Source: Timema cristinae (Eukaryota > Arthropoda > Insecta > Phasmatodea > Timematidae). From it: 64,000 bases of DNA. The stretch spans positions 40,422,533 through 40,486,532 of the forward strand of contig JBCFYV010000024.1 of NCBI GenBank assembly GCA_039000515.1, written 5' to 3'. Within the stretch, counting starts at the first letter, position 1. Every line of letters starts with the position of its first letter. Below, piece by piece: positions 45,725 through 57,752 of the stretch. Below the pieces are notes generated by a model. It was not told the origin of the DNA. It saw nothing but the letters and a program-made list of their open reading frames with translations, and made no database searches. A program made the position numbers and the translations under genes.

Positions 45725-45830
45725 ATAAAGAAAATATGTACTGACATTTGCGTGTAAGGATAGTGCGAAACCATTTAGGAAAAATACACCTTGCTGGGAT
45801 TTTAACCCTGACCTCTATGCAAACTAGACT
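45725..45830 (-). mobile_element. SINE family B, partial
   Basis: Antisense body GACATTTGCGTGTAAGGATAG and the B-box region GGGATTTTAACCCTGACCTC. Head and tail are missing. Confidence 0.5.
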
Positions 45831-46789
45831 AGACTGTAACGTTGCTTGAGATCAACGTTACAAGCAAGAAGCAAATATGAGTTAAATAACACCAAGTCTA
45901 CAACCACGAAGAGTGGACATAACAAGACTCACCAAAACTGCCCCGTTTCTCGGTCTCCGTGTGTGAAGTCTCATCAACAAACATCCCGGCCCGTGTACAT
46001 TGTTCTCGCCCCGAGTGAAAAGGCGTAACTGATAGACTGTGGAGGTGTGGCGTGGTGAGCGTGGCATTTCTCACGTTGCCCCATGGGAAGTGGTCAGACT
46101 GTGATCACGTGATGTTCCCGACGTCTCTCCAATGACCTATTTGTTCTTTACCTCCAATCCCGCTGTTTCATGTGAATGTTCTACTATGTTCTTTTGGCTT
46201 CCCCTATGTTCCCCTCCTCTCAGAGAAAAATTGCTTATAATCTGATGTCGTTTGCCTTAAGCAGGACTTCTTGGTTTGCCCGTGGCTTGGACACACATCA
46301 CGGGATGGGATTATTCCCAAAGGTATAAATTCAAATTTCGGCCGTACTACTCAAAATTTACTGTTTGGAAAATATTTAAAGAATATTTTAAATAGACTAT
46401 AGGTTAGGTCTAAATTCTCTTTTTCGCCAGTACATTCTAAATTTCCTTTCGACTTTCATCTGTCATTTTTTGTAATATTGTAAGAATGGCTAAGTACGTA
46501 GATTAATATGACGTAATGCTATATATAATTTGTTAAATATATTGCCAGGGTTTTGCCCTTCCGTCTTGTTGTCCCGTGATTGAAACTATGAGGGACCTTT
46601 TATATTTTTTTTTTAACTTACCTTTACAAGGCGAATGCCTGGATTAATTTGGGCTAAGAATAATATAAGTATATTACTTTCTTTTTGGGTTGGCATTTAA
46701 GTAATACGCCAATGTTTTGTAACTATGAAGCGCGCACTGCGGGTTGCCGCTGAGGCCTGTTAAGGGGCTGTAAGCTACGTAGTGAATGT
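45831..46789. other. non-coding stretch with GC-richer block 45,880-46,140
   Basis: The GC-richer block is open on both strands (45,846-46,028 and 45,882-46,067) but shows no domain. Nothing else recognised. Confidence 0.3.
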
Positions 46790-46955
46790 AATTGTTAGGA
46801 TAAGGTTGCTATGGATACAGCGCCTCAGTATAGTTATGGGCATAACCCCTTTACCTTTTTTTTGTTTATGTAATGGCTACATTGTAAAAGTAACCGTTAG
46901 GACAAGGTTGCTATGGATACAGCGCCTCAGTATTGTTATGGGCATAACCCTTTTT
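46790..46955. repeat. two-copy tandem duplication, about 101 bp
   Basis: GTTAGGATAAGGTTGCTATGG at about 46,794 recurs as GTTAGGACAAGGTTGCTATGG at about 46,895; both continue through ATACAGCGCCTCAGTAT and GTTATGGGCATAACCC. Confidence 0.85.
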
Positions 46956-47852
46956 TATTTTATGTAATTCTCTTGTAACTATCTGTTGTTACTTATATAT
47001 ATATAGTCACATATATACATATATAATTATTGTTAATCTATTCTCAAATAAATAATTATTTATTAGACTCGCAATCTTTAATTTACATCGACAAGTTCAA
47101 AGTAATTTTGGCTGATCAAACAAAAGACCCTCGTACCGTTCCTTTTGAGTCTTTAGGTATAGTAGTGGATGGTGATTGAGAAGGGTTCATGGCGGCAGAT
47201 GATTGAATAGGTCCAAGTATAGGCCTATCAACAAATATGCGGTCCTAACGCTCTTCTGCAATTAACTCTTTTTCTTGTTGTTTTCATGCCCTCTTTACCT
47301 TATTGTACGTGTTCACCTGCCCTAGTCCAGTTGAGGAGAAGGGGGTGTTGCACAAGACAAGCTTTGCATATAGTTAGTGTGCCTGCAAATGTGGTTGAAA
47401 ATAATATAACAATCCTTAACTTCATATATCAGAGTTGAACAACCCTGGAACATGTATATAAATAGGATACAATTATTAAAACATAATAGGAGGGAGAGTT
47501 GAGGCAGTGTAAATATTATTGACTGAAAACCCCTTTTGTGTTGAAGACAAAACAATAAAACGTGGTTGAACGCCTTTCAAAATAAACGAGTGGTTCATAG
47601 TGGAATTGTGTTTGTTTGTTGACAAAGAAAATTAATGAACATATACATTCGAGTTTCCATTAAAATATACAATTGGTTACTTGAAAGTATAATAAAATGT
47701 ATGCAATACTATATATTTGTATTATTAATGTATGATGTATACTAGGTAAAAAGAAATTATTGTGATAGAAGAAAATAATTGTACTATTAATTTTAATTAA
47801 TTAAATAAGCATTGTAATTTACGACTACACCTTCATCTACATATAATTTTCT
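46956..47852. other. non-coding stretch, nothing recognised
   Basis: AT-rich. A minus-strand frame at 47,322-47,555 has no domain. Confidence 0.3.
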
Positions 47853-48100
47853 CTAAACTTAAAAAATTACACCTGAACATTGGACCGTTGGCTTAGTGCG
47901 CCACTGCTCTGACCACTAAGCTATCCGGCAGTTGTCCTGTGCCCAAGGTCACTAATATTTTAAGGCAGAGTCTGTGATGGACATGTGGAAATCGTCAGCT
48001 ACATATGAGTAACTAATTAATATCACAAGCAATCGGATAACGCAGCCATCTTTGACTCGGTAGGGCTTTATATTGCCTCTTAACTTTAAACTAAAATGTA
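47853..48100. mobile_element. tRNA-ended element, copy 2 (right end degraded)
   Basis: The left end keeps ATTACACCTGAACA and, further in, GCTCTGACCACTAAGCTATCC, the reverse of the D-arm/A-box region. The core matches copy 1 (AAGGCAGAGTCTGTGATGGAC, then AATCGTCAGCTAC, then GGATAACGCAGCCATC). The right tRNA-like end is largely lost after 48,075. Confidence 0.55.
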
Positions 48101-49534
48101 TAAATATTTTTATAGTTTGACAAAATACACATTTCTTTTTATTAAGATATTATACGACTTGTAAAGGTTATAGAGTTAAAATTGTTTGTATTTTTTAAAA
48201 TAGTTATATCTTACTGTATATATGTGCATCATATGCATTTATTAAATAGAATACATGTTCTTCCTAACGGAAATAAGGTAGGCGTTAGTATATACAAAAT
48301 ATATTTTTCTAATAATTCTTCCATTTATTCAGCCTATCACCTTTCTATTGGAATCTTAAGTGGGGTTTCTAAGTCTTAACCATATCATTTCTACTCCTTA
48401 CTTAATTTTGAATTTAGAATGTTTTCTAAAATGATATATACAAAATGTTAAATATTACAGTTTTGCAATAAAAATAAATTCCCAAAAGCTCACATAATTG
48501 AGTTTTAGAAAATCAACACAAACTAAAAATAATTATTATTTTACATTATTATTACCATTTTTTAATCTTTGCTTGAAATACCAACAAAGATAAAAATAAA
48601 ACACATTTATTTTATAAATTCAGATGGAAATATTATTCATTTTCTGCACAGTACGATAACGTCCACAAAGATGTTCCGTGTTTTTTTTTATTTTCGTTTC
48701 ATTATGGCCAAACTCAATGATGAAAAGCAAACATTCATTTAAATGCAGTCCCAAATAGCAATGGCCGTTTTAAATTGAACACTAACCGCTCCTTTAAAAA
48801 AAATCTTAATATTTCTTTTCTATGATTATTTGTTTTAGCTAAAAGCTATGAAACGTTTTATTAAGATTTTTTTTTTCATTTTCCTACCTAGAAATGAAAT
48901 AAACAAAGAAGTAATGAAATGGATGAAAAGGACAATGCGTCATATCGAAAAAAATTGTTTATTAAATTTTGAAAAGGGAATTTAATGAAGAAAAAACAAA
49001 GCGCTATGAAAACAATATTCAATAAAAGATGTTGATATAAAATATATTAAACGACATTTCACTTGATGCTCATTCAGCTATGCTTATATATTAATATTCC
49101 TGATTTTTCTTTTTGCTATATTATGATATATTTACTATATAGGCTAATTATAGTTCTTGCGAATATTGGTAAGGTTTATTAAATACCTCTTTGGAATAAT
49201 ATAATTATAAATACTCTCTGAAGACTTAATTTGAACTTTTGATTAATATAAAATGCTTTCTCTAATGAGATTTCATTTTGTTTATACTTTTTGTCAAATT
49301 CAGAGTTATTTGGACACAGAAAAAACCTTATATTTTACTGCAAGATACAATAAAAAAGTAGTATATTTTTTTAAATCTTCTCTAAGTGCAATAAATGAAA
49401 ATTTAAGCTAAATGCGAATATAAGTTTCCGTAAGTATCAAGAAAATATTGATAGCAGCCGTGAGTATTATGAAAAATATAAATCCATTTTTGCGAACAAT
49501 TTACCTATTCAATACATATATTTAATATATTTAA
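48101..49534. other. non-coding stretch, nothing recognised
   Basis: Very AT-rich with no repeat family or frame of interest. Confidence 0.35.
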
Positions 49535-49775
49535 CACCGCATCTTTCTACCTGTTCAAGTTATTCACATGTGTACTAAATAGTCTGATGAGTTAGGGATG
49601 GGGAAGGTTGAATTTAAATTAAGTGTGCCAGCATATAATGGGGTGTGAGTGGAAACCATTTTGGTAAAATCACTCTCAGTGCATCCGAACGGGATTCAAA
49701 CTTCGATCTCCCAGTCATAGGTGGTCCAATCTAACACGATGGTGACGCCTTAGACCATGCGGCCATCAAAGCAAG
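49535..49775 (-). mobile_element. SINE family B, near full length
   Basis: Reversed tail AACACCGCATCTTTCTACC at about 49,532, body, B-box reversed GGGATTCAAACTTCG, and head CGCCTTAGACCATGCGGCC. Confidence 0.7.
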
Positions 49776-50329
49776 TTATTCAATATAATTTGCCAGAAAA
49801 TATAATATCTTAAACTTTGGGTGACTTATTAAACATATTAATCTATTATATTTACATCAATAGAAAATAGAATTTTACTCACTATTTATGAAAATGAAAT
49901 GTTTATAACACTTTCTAAACTGTTTATGAGATTGTTTGCCCATCTAGTGAAAAATAAACACTTATTATTATTATTATTGTTAATTTAAGTTTAAACAGTA
50001 CGGCATTTATTTAAAAACATAAAATATATATATAAAAATTTGTTAAAGTAAATATATTTGTGTCTTTGCATTAGATACAATATTTTCAATCAATATACTC
50101 ACACTTTGGTTTTCATAGACTAATAATTATTATATGTGATAAATACATTTATTAATTACATGTTGTGTTAGTCAATTTCCGCAAATGATATATGTTTAAG
50201 CATATATAGGGATGTAAGTACTTAGGCATGTTAATGTAAGCATATGTAAACGTATTTTATTTCACCACATCTTATACATGTTAATGCTATGTGAATATAA
50301 TAATTAGAATAACGATGAATAAATTTTTA

Positions 50330-50490
50330 AAGGAAATATACCCGCATTTGCGAAGAGGGGTAGTGGTTATCAATTTAGAAAAAAGTGCACCCACTTTGCA
50401 CACTACCTGGATTAGAAATTTGATCTCCCCTTCACAGGAAACCCAATCTGAAATTAGAATTATGCATTCGATCATTTGGCCAAAGATGCA
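50330..50490 (-). mobile_element. SINE family B, partial
   Basis: Antisense body ATATACCCGCATTTGCG and head remnant CATTCGATCATTTGGCC; the tail is missing. Immediately followed by the AT microsatellite. Confidence 0.55.
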
Positions 50491-50497
50491 GGTACAG

Positions 50498-50501
<4 letters not shown>

Positions 50502-50540
<39 letters not shown>
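50502..50540. repeat. (AT)n microsatellite
   Basis: Uninterrupted AT run. The rest of 50,541-51,141 is AT-rich without a recognised gene, with a short (TG)n/(TA)n at 51,101-51,118. Confidence 0.9.
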
Positions 50541-50543
<3 letters not shown>

Positions 50544-51141
50544 TGTTTATATATTTTATATTTTGGGAAGAGTTTATGGAAGAAACACAATCTTGAAGAT
50601 AACTACAGTATATTATCGTTAATTCGAACAATGATAATCCTAAAATCTGGTTAATCCGAACAAAAGTGGAAGAAAAAAACCCAATTTAATCTTAATAACG
50701 AAATTTATTGTAAACATATGTAGTAGTGAATGGGCACAATATATATATTCACTCAGTTGGTTTTGCTTTAAAAATGATGAAACTATCATGTTCTAGGGTA
50801 CTTATAACAATTATATATTCATTTGGCACGTTCGTAAAATCAGTAATTCTCTTTTGTCTTAATGAAGTGATCCTGTTACGCACCCCACCCCACCTCACCC
50901 TTCGTCTCTCAGCGCTCGTGAATAGCACACACGTAAACACGCCCATTAGACCTTACAATGAATTTTTAATTTAAATTTTAAGAAAGATTTCGGTTAGTAC
51001 AAAAGTCTTGGTCCCAATTAGTTCGGATTAGCGAAAGATTACTGTATTATTAAATACGTTTTTAATATTTGAACATTATTGTTAAAAACGATGAATAGAT
51101 GTGTGTGTGTGTATATATACGTATTTAGAGGTAATGCCAAC

Positions 51142-52222
51142 AGGAGAGTTTAGTTTAAAACCTCCTAAATTAAGCCGGTTAAATGGCCAAATACACAAAC
51201 AGGAGGTTAGTTTAAGACCTCCTAAACTAAGCTGGTTAAATGACCAAATACACAAATAGGAGGTTAGTTTAAGACATCCTAAATTAAGCCGGTTAAATGA
51301 CAAAATACACAAATAGGAGGTTAGTTTAAAACCTACTAAATTAAGCCGGTTGAATGACAAAATACACAAATAGGAGGTTAGTTTAAAACCTACTAAATTA
51401 AGCCGGTTAAATGACAAAATACACAAATAGGAGGTTAGTTTAAAACCTCCTAAATTAAGCCGGTTAAATGGCCAAATACACAAACAGGAGATTAGTTTAA
51501 GACCTCCTAAATTAAGTCGGTTAAATGGCCAAATACACAAACAGGAGGTTAGTTTAAGACCTCCTAAACTAAGCTGGTTAAATGACCAAATACACAAATA
51601 GGAGGTTAGTTTAAGACATCCTAAATTAAGCCGGTTAAATGACAAAATACACAAATAGGAGGTTAGTTTAAAACCTACTAAATTAAGCCGGTTGAATGAC
51701 AAAATACACAAATAGGAGGTTAGTTTAAAACCTACTAAATTAAGCCGGTTAAATGACAAAATACACAAATAGGAGGTTAGTTTAAAACCTACTAAATTAA
51801 GCCGGTTGAATGACAAAATACACAAATAGGAGGTTAGTTTAAAACCTACTAAATTAAGCCGGTTAAATGACAAAATACACAAATAGGAGGTTAGTTTAAA
51901 ACCTACTAAATTAAGCCGGTTAAATGACAAAATACACAAATAGGAGGTTAGTTTAAAACCTACTAAATTAAGCCGGTTAAATGACAAAATACACAAATAG
52001 GAGGTTAGTTTAAGACCTAAATTAAGCCGGTTAAATGACCAAATACACAAACAGGAGATTAGTTTAAGACCTCCTAAACTAAGTCGGTTAAATGGCCAAA
52101 TACACAAATAGGAGGTTAGTTAAGACCTCCTAAATTAAGCCGGTTAAATGACAAAATACACAAATAGGAGGTTAGTTTAAAACCTACTAAATTAAGCCGG
52201 TTAAATGACAAAATACACAAAT
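51142..52222. repeat. 57-bp minisatellite, 19 units, with higher-order structure
   Basis: Units begin AGGAGGTTAGTTTAA at 51,201 and then every 57 bases; unit 1 is 59 bases, unit 16 is 54 and unit 18 is 56. Some units hold a perfect hairpin (AGGAGGTT and AACCTCCT around a 7-base loop); others have ACCTACT, which weakens it. Units 2-5 (51,201-51,428) are identical to units 8-11 (51,543-51,770), a six-unit higher-order period. Units 10-11 repeat again as 12-13. Because 57 is a multiple of three, one minus-strand frame stays open (51,082-52,107), coding a 19-residue repeat; this is not taken as a gene. Confidence 0.95.
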
Positions 52223-52690
52223 GGTTATCTCAGCCATCCAATCCTACAACATGGATAATGGTGTGAATTTGTGTGTCATTCCGGGAATCTACTACGTGCA
52301 GGGATTGAAGAGATTAGGAAAGAGGGGAAGGGGGTAAGACTGACCTGAGGACCAAGACAGGTCGCCTGTCGGGCTAATGGCACATCCAGGGACGCAGTAA
52401 AAGATTGACCAGGGAATCCCCTTCCTTTCCAGGACATATAAAAAGGATCGTACAAGAGGAAGAAATTACGTTTAGGGTCAGGACTAATCCGGGGGAAGGT
52501 TAAGGGGGTTGTCGGGAAAAGGGGGTTCGTAACATATTGACCCTGGAACACTGCCGCATCTATAGACGTCGGAGCACAATACGGCAGTAAATAGCTGGGA
52601 TTTCGGTTGCTTTTCATAGTAGGTCCCGCGCATTCATCACATCTTTGGAGGGAAAACAAAACGCTTCACGAGTTAGTACCGAAATATTCT
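52223..52690 (-). other. GC-richer block with 127-residue ORF, unassigned
   Basis: Stands out from the AT-rich surroundings and directly follows the minisatellite. A minus-strand frame 52,276-52,659 starts MFSLQRCDECAGPTMKSN and is rich in Pro, Ser and Phe. No domain, no splice signals that I can defend. It could be part of a transposable element, a transcript end, or a small gene. Confidence 0.25.
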
Positions 52691-55469
52691 GACCTGATTT
52701 ATTTTTACTACTTGGAATTAAGGGGTTTAGGTTCTGTTTCTCGGTTCCTTTGGTTATTAACCTCATAATAGTCTTTGCTTTCTAGAAAATACTCTCTTGG
52801 TTTTTAATTTTTATAAATTATAACCTAATTATTGATAAATATGTGTACATTTAAAAAAAATTAAATTAACTTTTAATCAAGTATTAAAGTATAAGGTTAA
52901 TTAATATTGTATTTATCTAAAAAATAAAATATTCGCAGAAGACTGGTCATTTGCTAGTGATGTCACATTTACATTTATTTGGGGAGACATATTGACCTTA
53001 GATTTGTCTGTGCGATTAAAAGTAATTTGAGAATGAAAATTAAAATAAGATAAACAGATTTGGGAAAATGTTGGAGCCGGTCGTTACTATTTGGAATATC
53101 ACTGATGGATTGGAAACACATCTGCTAATCTTCAAACTGGAATATAATTTGAAAGTTGATTTCAAAATACATTATGTCTAACGGACAACCCACGCGATTA
53201 ATTTGAGTTGTATGTACAATCCTACCTAGAAATTATTTTGTTTCACATGAACAGTTTTGTAATGTCGTTTAAATTATAATTATCACGAGTTGGATGAAGG
53301 AAACACAACATTATTACTTTGTTTGATAACTTTCATCTAATTAATGTCCTACTCTTAAAAGCGTTGTTGTCGTATCCTTAAATATATGTGTGTCAGGAAA
53401 AATGTCCATTTGCATATACCAAAATATAAAACTATTACACTATAAATTTTCTTAGAGTTACACATTTTAAATAAACTTAATATGACATTGTATTAAGGTG
53501 CCATTTGAGTGCCACAACTTCACACATGATAACTTTACCTTATTTAAACTTCCCATAATATAAAATAAAGTGAATTCTTATCGCTCTACATTTAGACCCT
53601 TCATCATAGGACAGACAGAAGAGTCAATACTTGTACGCACTCAACTTTATATATCCGACTTCATGCGATCCATTTACCCTAAAGACGAGTGAGGGGGGAG
53701 GGGAGGCGGGAATATAATAGGTAAAGAGAGAGAATGAAGAAAAATCAATGAGGAAGAATAGTTGAGATCCATCAGTCCTGGAGTTTTCAGCCGATAGCGC
53801 CCACAGTATTACATGATAAGTATTTTAGACGTTAAGTTGAAATCGATATTGGACACACCCTGGAGCTACCGCGCGACGCTAGGCGTCTGCTAGTCAACCG
53901 ACGCTGTGTCACACGCTATGGGACTTGGTTTTATAATAATGACACAATGCTGAAACTCTTTCTTATACATATATTTTTTTTATCACGGGCACTATGTAAT
54001 TTATGAGCATTTACGAGGACAAGCGTATAAAATGTTTCAATAGCTTTTGCAAAATGTTTGATTAAATCTTGAACCGAAAGTTATTTTAAAGTGGTTTGAA
54101 TTTGGAAATATAGCTAATCAGTTTGGAAAATTATTATTTAATACTTGATATTATGCTTTTGTGAGGCTTTACACGTGATAACATACTTTATTTAATTGAT
54201 TATTTTAAGCGTATTTTTTTATAAAATGATTATAAACAGGTCTAAAACAATGTGTTAACCAATAATATTATTATGTATGGAATATAAGGAACATTTTTAA
54301 ACACAAAGTTTTATCTGCGAGGTATTTTAGCCATATTTATCTAAAGACGGGCTCCCGATGTTCTATTAAATATCTACAATATTTCAATTAATATGAACTC
54401 AATGATATATACATTTTAAAACTCAAAGAGACTACATACTGTAGTCCTTAAAGTTCGGTTACTTTCCCATTCAAATTAGGAATGTATTCAAACCATTTAA
54501 ACAAAGTTGTTTGATGCCTTAGCATAGTGGGTAGCGTGTCTGAAATGTCACAAGTCACTCTTTCAACTAAATGTAATTTTTTTTATCAATTATAGCAATA
54601 AGTACTATGTGCAGTACATATACACACACCGGAATAGATAAAGATATACTCTTGAAAATGTAATTTTATATTTTATTAATATATGAATATATAATTATTT
54701 ATAGAAAAGTAATGCTTAATTTTATTTCTGTAATGTTTGTCACTAAATTAAAACACGATATTATTTATAGCCATACACCAAGAAAAATTTTAGTGTAATT
54801 TATGAAGTATGATATAATAGTAAATATTTGACTCAACTATAACAACATTGCATAATGTATTTGATTATCTAATTTTAAACTACTTATTTTTATATTTATA
54901 TAATTCCTTATATAGTAAAAATTGATAAAATCTAAAATTAATCTTATGAAAATGGTTAAATTCATATTTAAAGTGTAGTCTTAGACTGTTATTAATAAAA
55001 TGCTAGTGGTTCAACTAAGGTATATCAACCAAATTGGGCAGGATATTTATAAAGAATAATTTATCAAGTTTTATTAATACTTTGCAAACCACTTTTGATT
55101 CATATTAGAGAAATATAGTTTTTTTTTTTAATATGTTTGCTTATTAGTTGCAAATCAGTCCACTTTTTTTCACAATATTGTTCAATGATTTTCACAAATT
55201 TTGTCAATCTCTTAAACTTTATTTTTTTGAACGCTTGTTTAGTTGTGACCTCTGATATTTCTCCCCCTACTGAGCTAGGAGTCCAGGGATTCATTTCTGG
55301 CAATGTCAAAAAACATTTCGGTGAAATGTAGGTTTCCCATTTCTTGATGCTAAATTACGCACAGGGACTGAGTGTGGTGTTTGTGCTATGGATAAGATAG
55401 TTAGTAGGAGGATGCTGCAAACCACTATAGCATTGCTGGTACGTTTTTAAATTATTATTATTATTATTA
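52691..55469. other. long non-coding stretch, nothing recognised
   Basis: AT-rich apart from a G-rich run at about 53,695-53,712 and a GC-richer patch at 53,780-53,930. A tRNA-like A-box phrase (CCTTAGCATAGTGGGTAGCG) at about 54,516 may be a SINE head remnant. A (TTA)n run sits at about 55,451. Confidence 0.3.
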
Positions 55470-55802
55470 TTTTCCCATATGGCTTATCTGATCAGGAGAG
55501 ATAGGACATCCAAGTTCATTCGTCTTATGTGTAGACTATTAGTCGCTCTAGCGGTACAAAACGTTGCCCAACGGAAGGTTGTCTACACGCCGTACCTGCT
55601 ATAAGATTATGTGATGATAGTTATTATCAAGTTATGGAGCCGGGGTGAGTCTTAATACAACTTAAGCTTAATTAACCAAGCCCTGGTGACCGTTGGGATC
55701 ATTCCCCTTAATGGATAAATACCCGAGGTACCAGCGGGGAATCGATTCTTGAACCCCTTAGGCTCATAGCCAAGTGCACTGACCATTACACCACGATGGT
55801 TG
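55470..55802 (-). mobile_element. tRNA-derived SINE, family C
   Basis: Read on the minus strand from 55,801: head ACCATCGTGGTGTAATGGTC (A-box region), B-box-like GAATCGATTCCCC, then GGTCACCAGGGCTTGGTTAA, and later CGTTGGGCAACG. Homologous to 18,104-18,412, and better preserved. Confidence 0.65.
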
Positions 55803-56332
55803 ATACCCAGTTGGTGTTGCTAAAACAATCTCTTTGAGAAATGTAACAGATTCCAGCAAAGATTTGTTGTCACACAGAAACAAGCATTGATACCTAAAAA
55901 TAATAAAATGTTGAATTAATAATTATGGAAATTTTCTTTTCCTATTATTCAGCAGAAACGGTGTGTTAAAATATGATTAAAACATAGTAAGGATAGTAAA
56001 AAAAAACAATATTATGAAAATGGAACGCAAATTTTACCAAATATTTAGAGAATATAAAATTGAATTCATTATTAAGGAAATTTGTATAACCATATTACTC
56101 CATTATGTCTATCAATAAAATTATGTGTATAGCCCGAATGGGTAGTAAGAGGCAGTGTTAAAATAAATAAATTAATATGATTACGTAATACATAAATCTA
56201 CTAAAATGGTCGAAAATCTTAACGATTTTATCTGATTTTAGTGAAGTACATTATATTATTCTGTGCCTCGTCCATAAATTGATTATTTATTCATAGCTAG
56301 GTTCCCACTAACCAAATAAACATAATAGATGT
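55803..56332. other. SINE tail fragment and unassigned sequence
   Basis: At about 56,126 a lone shared SINE tail (ATAGCCCGAATGGGTAGTAAG) is followed by A/T repeats: a 5'-truncated insertion or an old remnant. Nothing else recognised. Confidence 0.4.
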
Positions 56333-56606
56333 AATTTTTTTAAATTTAAAAATTACACTTGAACATGGGAATCGAATCTGGGAGCTTTGTCTTAGTATGT
56401 CATTGCTCTAACCACCGAGGTATCCAGGAAACATTTGTAGTCGACGATTTCCGCATGTCCAACATAGACTCTGCCTTAAAATATGTGTGAAGAATGACGC
56501 TGGGTACAGGGTGATTCCTTGATAGCTCAGTGGTTAGAGCATTGGCGTACTAAGCCAAAGATCCCATGTTTGATTCCAGTTTCCAGGTGTCATTTTTAAA
56601 TTTAAA
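56333..56606. mobile_element. tRNA-ended element, copy 3 (best ends)
   Basis: About 90-bp terminal inverted repeats at roughly 80% by eye. Left tRNA-like sequence on the minus strand 56,429-56,358; right on the plus strand 56,516-56,587. The right one reads TCCTTGATAGCTCAGTGG, GTTAGAGC, the TTGGC/GCCAA stem, and GTTTGATTCC. Each is followed outward by TTTTTAAATTTAA. The core is inverted relative to copies 1 and 2 (GTAGTCGACGATTTCCGC here is their GGAAATCGTCRGCTAC) and is shorter. Confidence 0.75.
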
Positions 56607-57136
56607 GCTTATGACACTTAGATGTGACTATAACACTGTGATTAATAAAAATAATAGCTTTGCTATTTAATCCATCATGAAAGATTTCTCCTTGACTATT
56701 TCACTCTACAGGCTAGGCTACGATGTCCCTTACCCCCCCCCCCCCCCACCTGCCCCACCCTATAATACTGAACATAAAAAAAAGTTGAGCTCTAACACGT
56801 CCAGTCAGCACCGTGACACCGCAAGAAGTTTAAAAGAGTAAGACGCTAAATGTACGATTCCCCACTGAAAAAAAAAAAATGGAAGATTCTAATCAATGAT
56901 TGGCTTACTGGCTTAGCACGCTATTTTACTTATTTGATCCCAATACAAAGACAAGCTTAACATAGAAATGAACTTCGGCTGGCATACAAAATACTACTTA
57001 ACCGACTAGATTTCAAGACTGATTCTCACAACATTTTATTTCAAAAATAGAAAATTACTAAAATCAAGAGATAACTCTGTAAGATTAAAGTGGGGGTCTA
57101 GGGGACGTGGAAAATGTCGGTGTTTTTGCAGTTTTT
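56607..57136. other. non-coding stretch with poly-C run
   Basis: A run of about 17 C at 56,731-56,747 and a poly-A run near 56,869. No gene recognised. Confidence 0.35.
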
Positions 57137-57436
57137 AATAGCAAAACATTCTTTGGCCAAAATAAATCAAGTATTGCTTCATTAGCAACTTTTAGTTTAA
57201 TTGTATTCATATGGTGATATCAATAGTTGCTGAATATTTGTCATTAGCATAGCTGCATTAGATGAGAAACTTTTTAAATTAACAGAATAGTTGAAATTAA
57301 GTTCCAAGACACCCTTGACAGATATTAATGATCTGTTGATATCACCATGTGGAGAAAAAATAAAATCAATCTCTAAGTTTCTACTGAAGTAACATTTATT
57401 TTTTATTTTGGACAAATACATTCTTTGCTATATAAA
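57137..57436. mobile_element. palindromic MITE, uninterrupted copy
   Basis: Inverted ends TAGCAAAACATTCTTTGGCC and (reverse of the right end) TAGCAAAGAATGTATTTGTCC, then CATATGGTGATATCAATAG against CACATGGTGATATCAACAG. Same element as 6062-6605 but without the SINE. About 300 bp, non-coding; the minus-strand frame there is a by-product. Confidence 0.65.
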
Positions 57437-57683
57437 CAGTAACTGAAGACAGTAGTCTATAATGACAAATAAAACATTCGAGACTAATTTAATGAATATA
57501 TTATGAATGCCTGCGCTAAAATACGATTGGGTAGATGCTATACTGGCATTGACAAATAATTGTTAAATAAATTGTCAGGTATTATAAAGTCTAGCTAGAT
57601 TGTTGAGACTATAGTATGTTGGCTTAATACAGCTGTTTTAGTATAAAGCATAACTTGGAATTAGGATCATATACAATTAAATT

Positions 57684-57752
57684 GGTTGCGTATAGCCCGA
57701 ATGGGTAGTAAGATGCGGAACTAATAATAATAATAATAATAATAATAATGAT
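57684..57752 (+). mobile_element. lone SINE tail with (AAT)n
   Basis: GCGTATAGCCCGAATGGGTA, then GTAAGATGCGG and a run of AAT repeats. Body and head are absent, so this is a severely 5'-truncated copy of family A or B. Confidence 0.65.

Noticed and set aside
51082..52107. 341-residue minus-strand ORF of 19-residue repeats
   Set aside because: The 57-base period keeps any stop-free frame open; ends of the frame coincide with the repeat, and there is no other coding signal.
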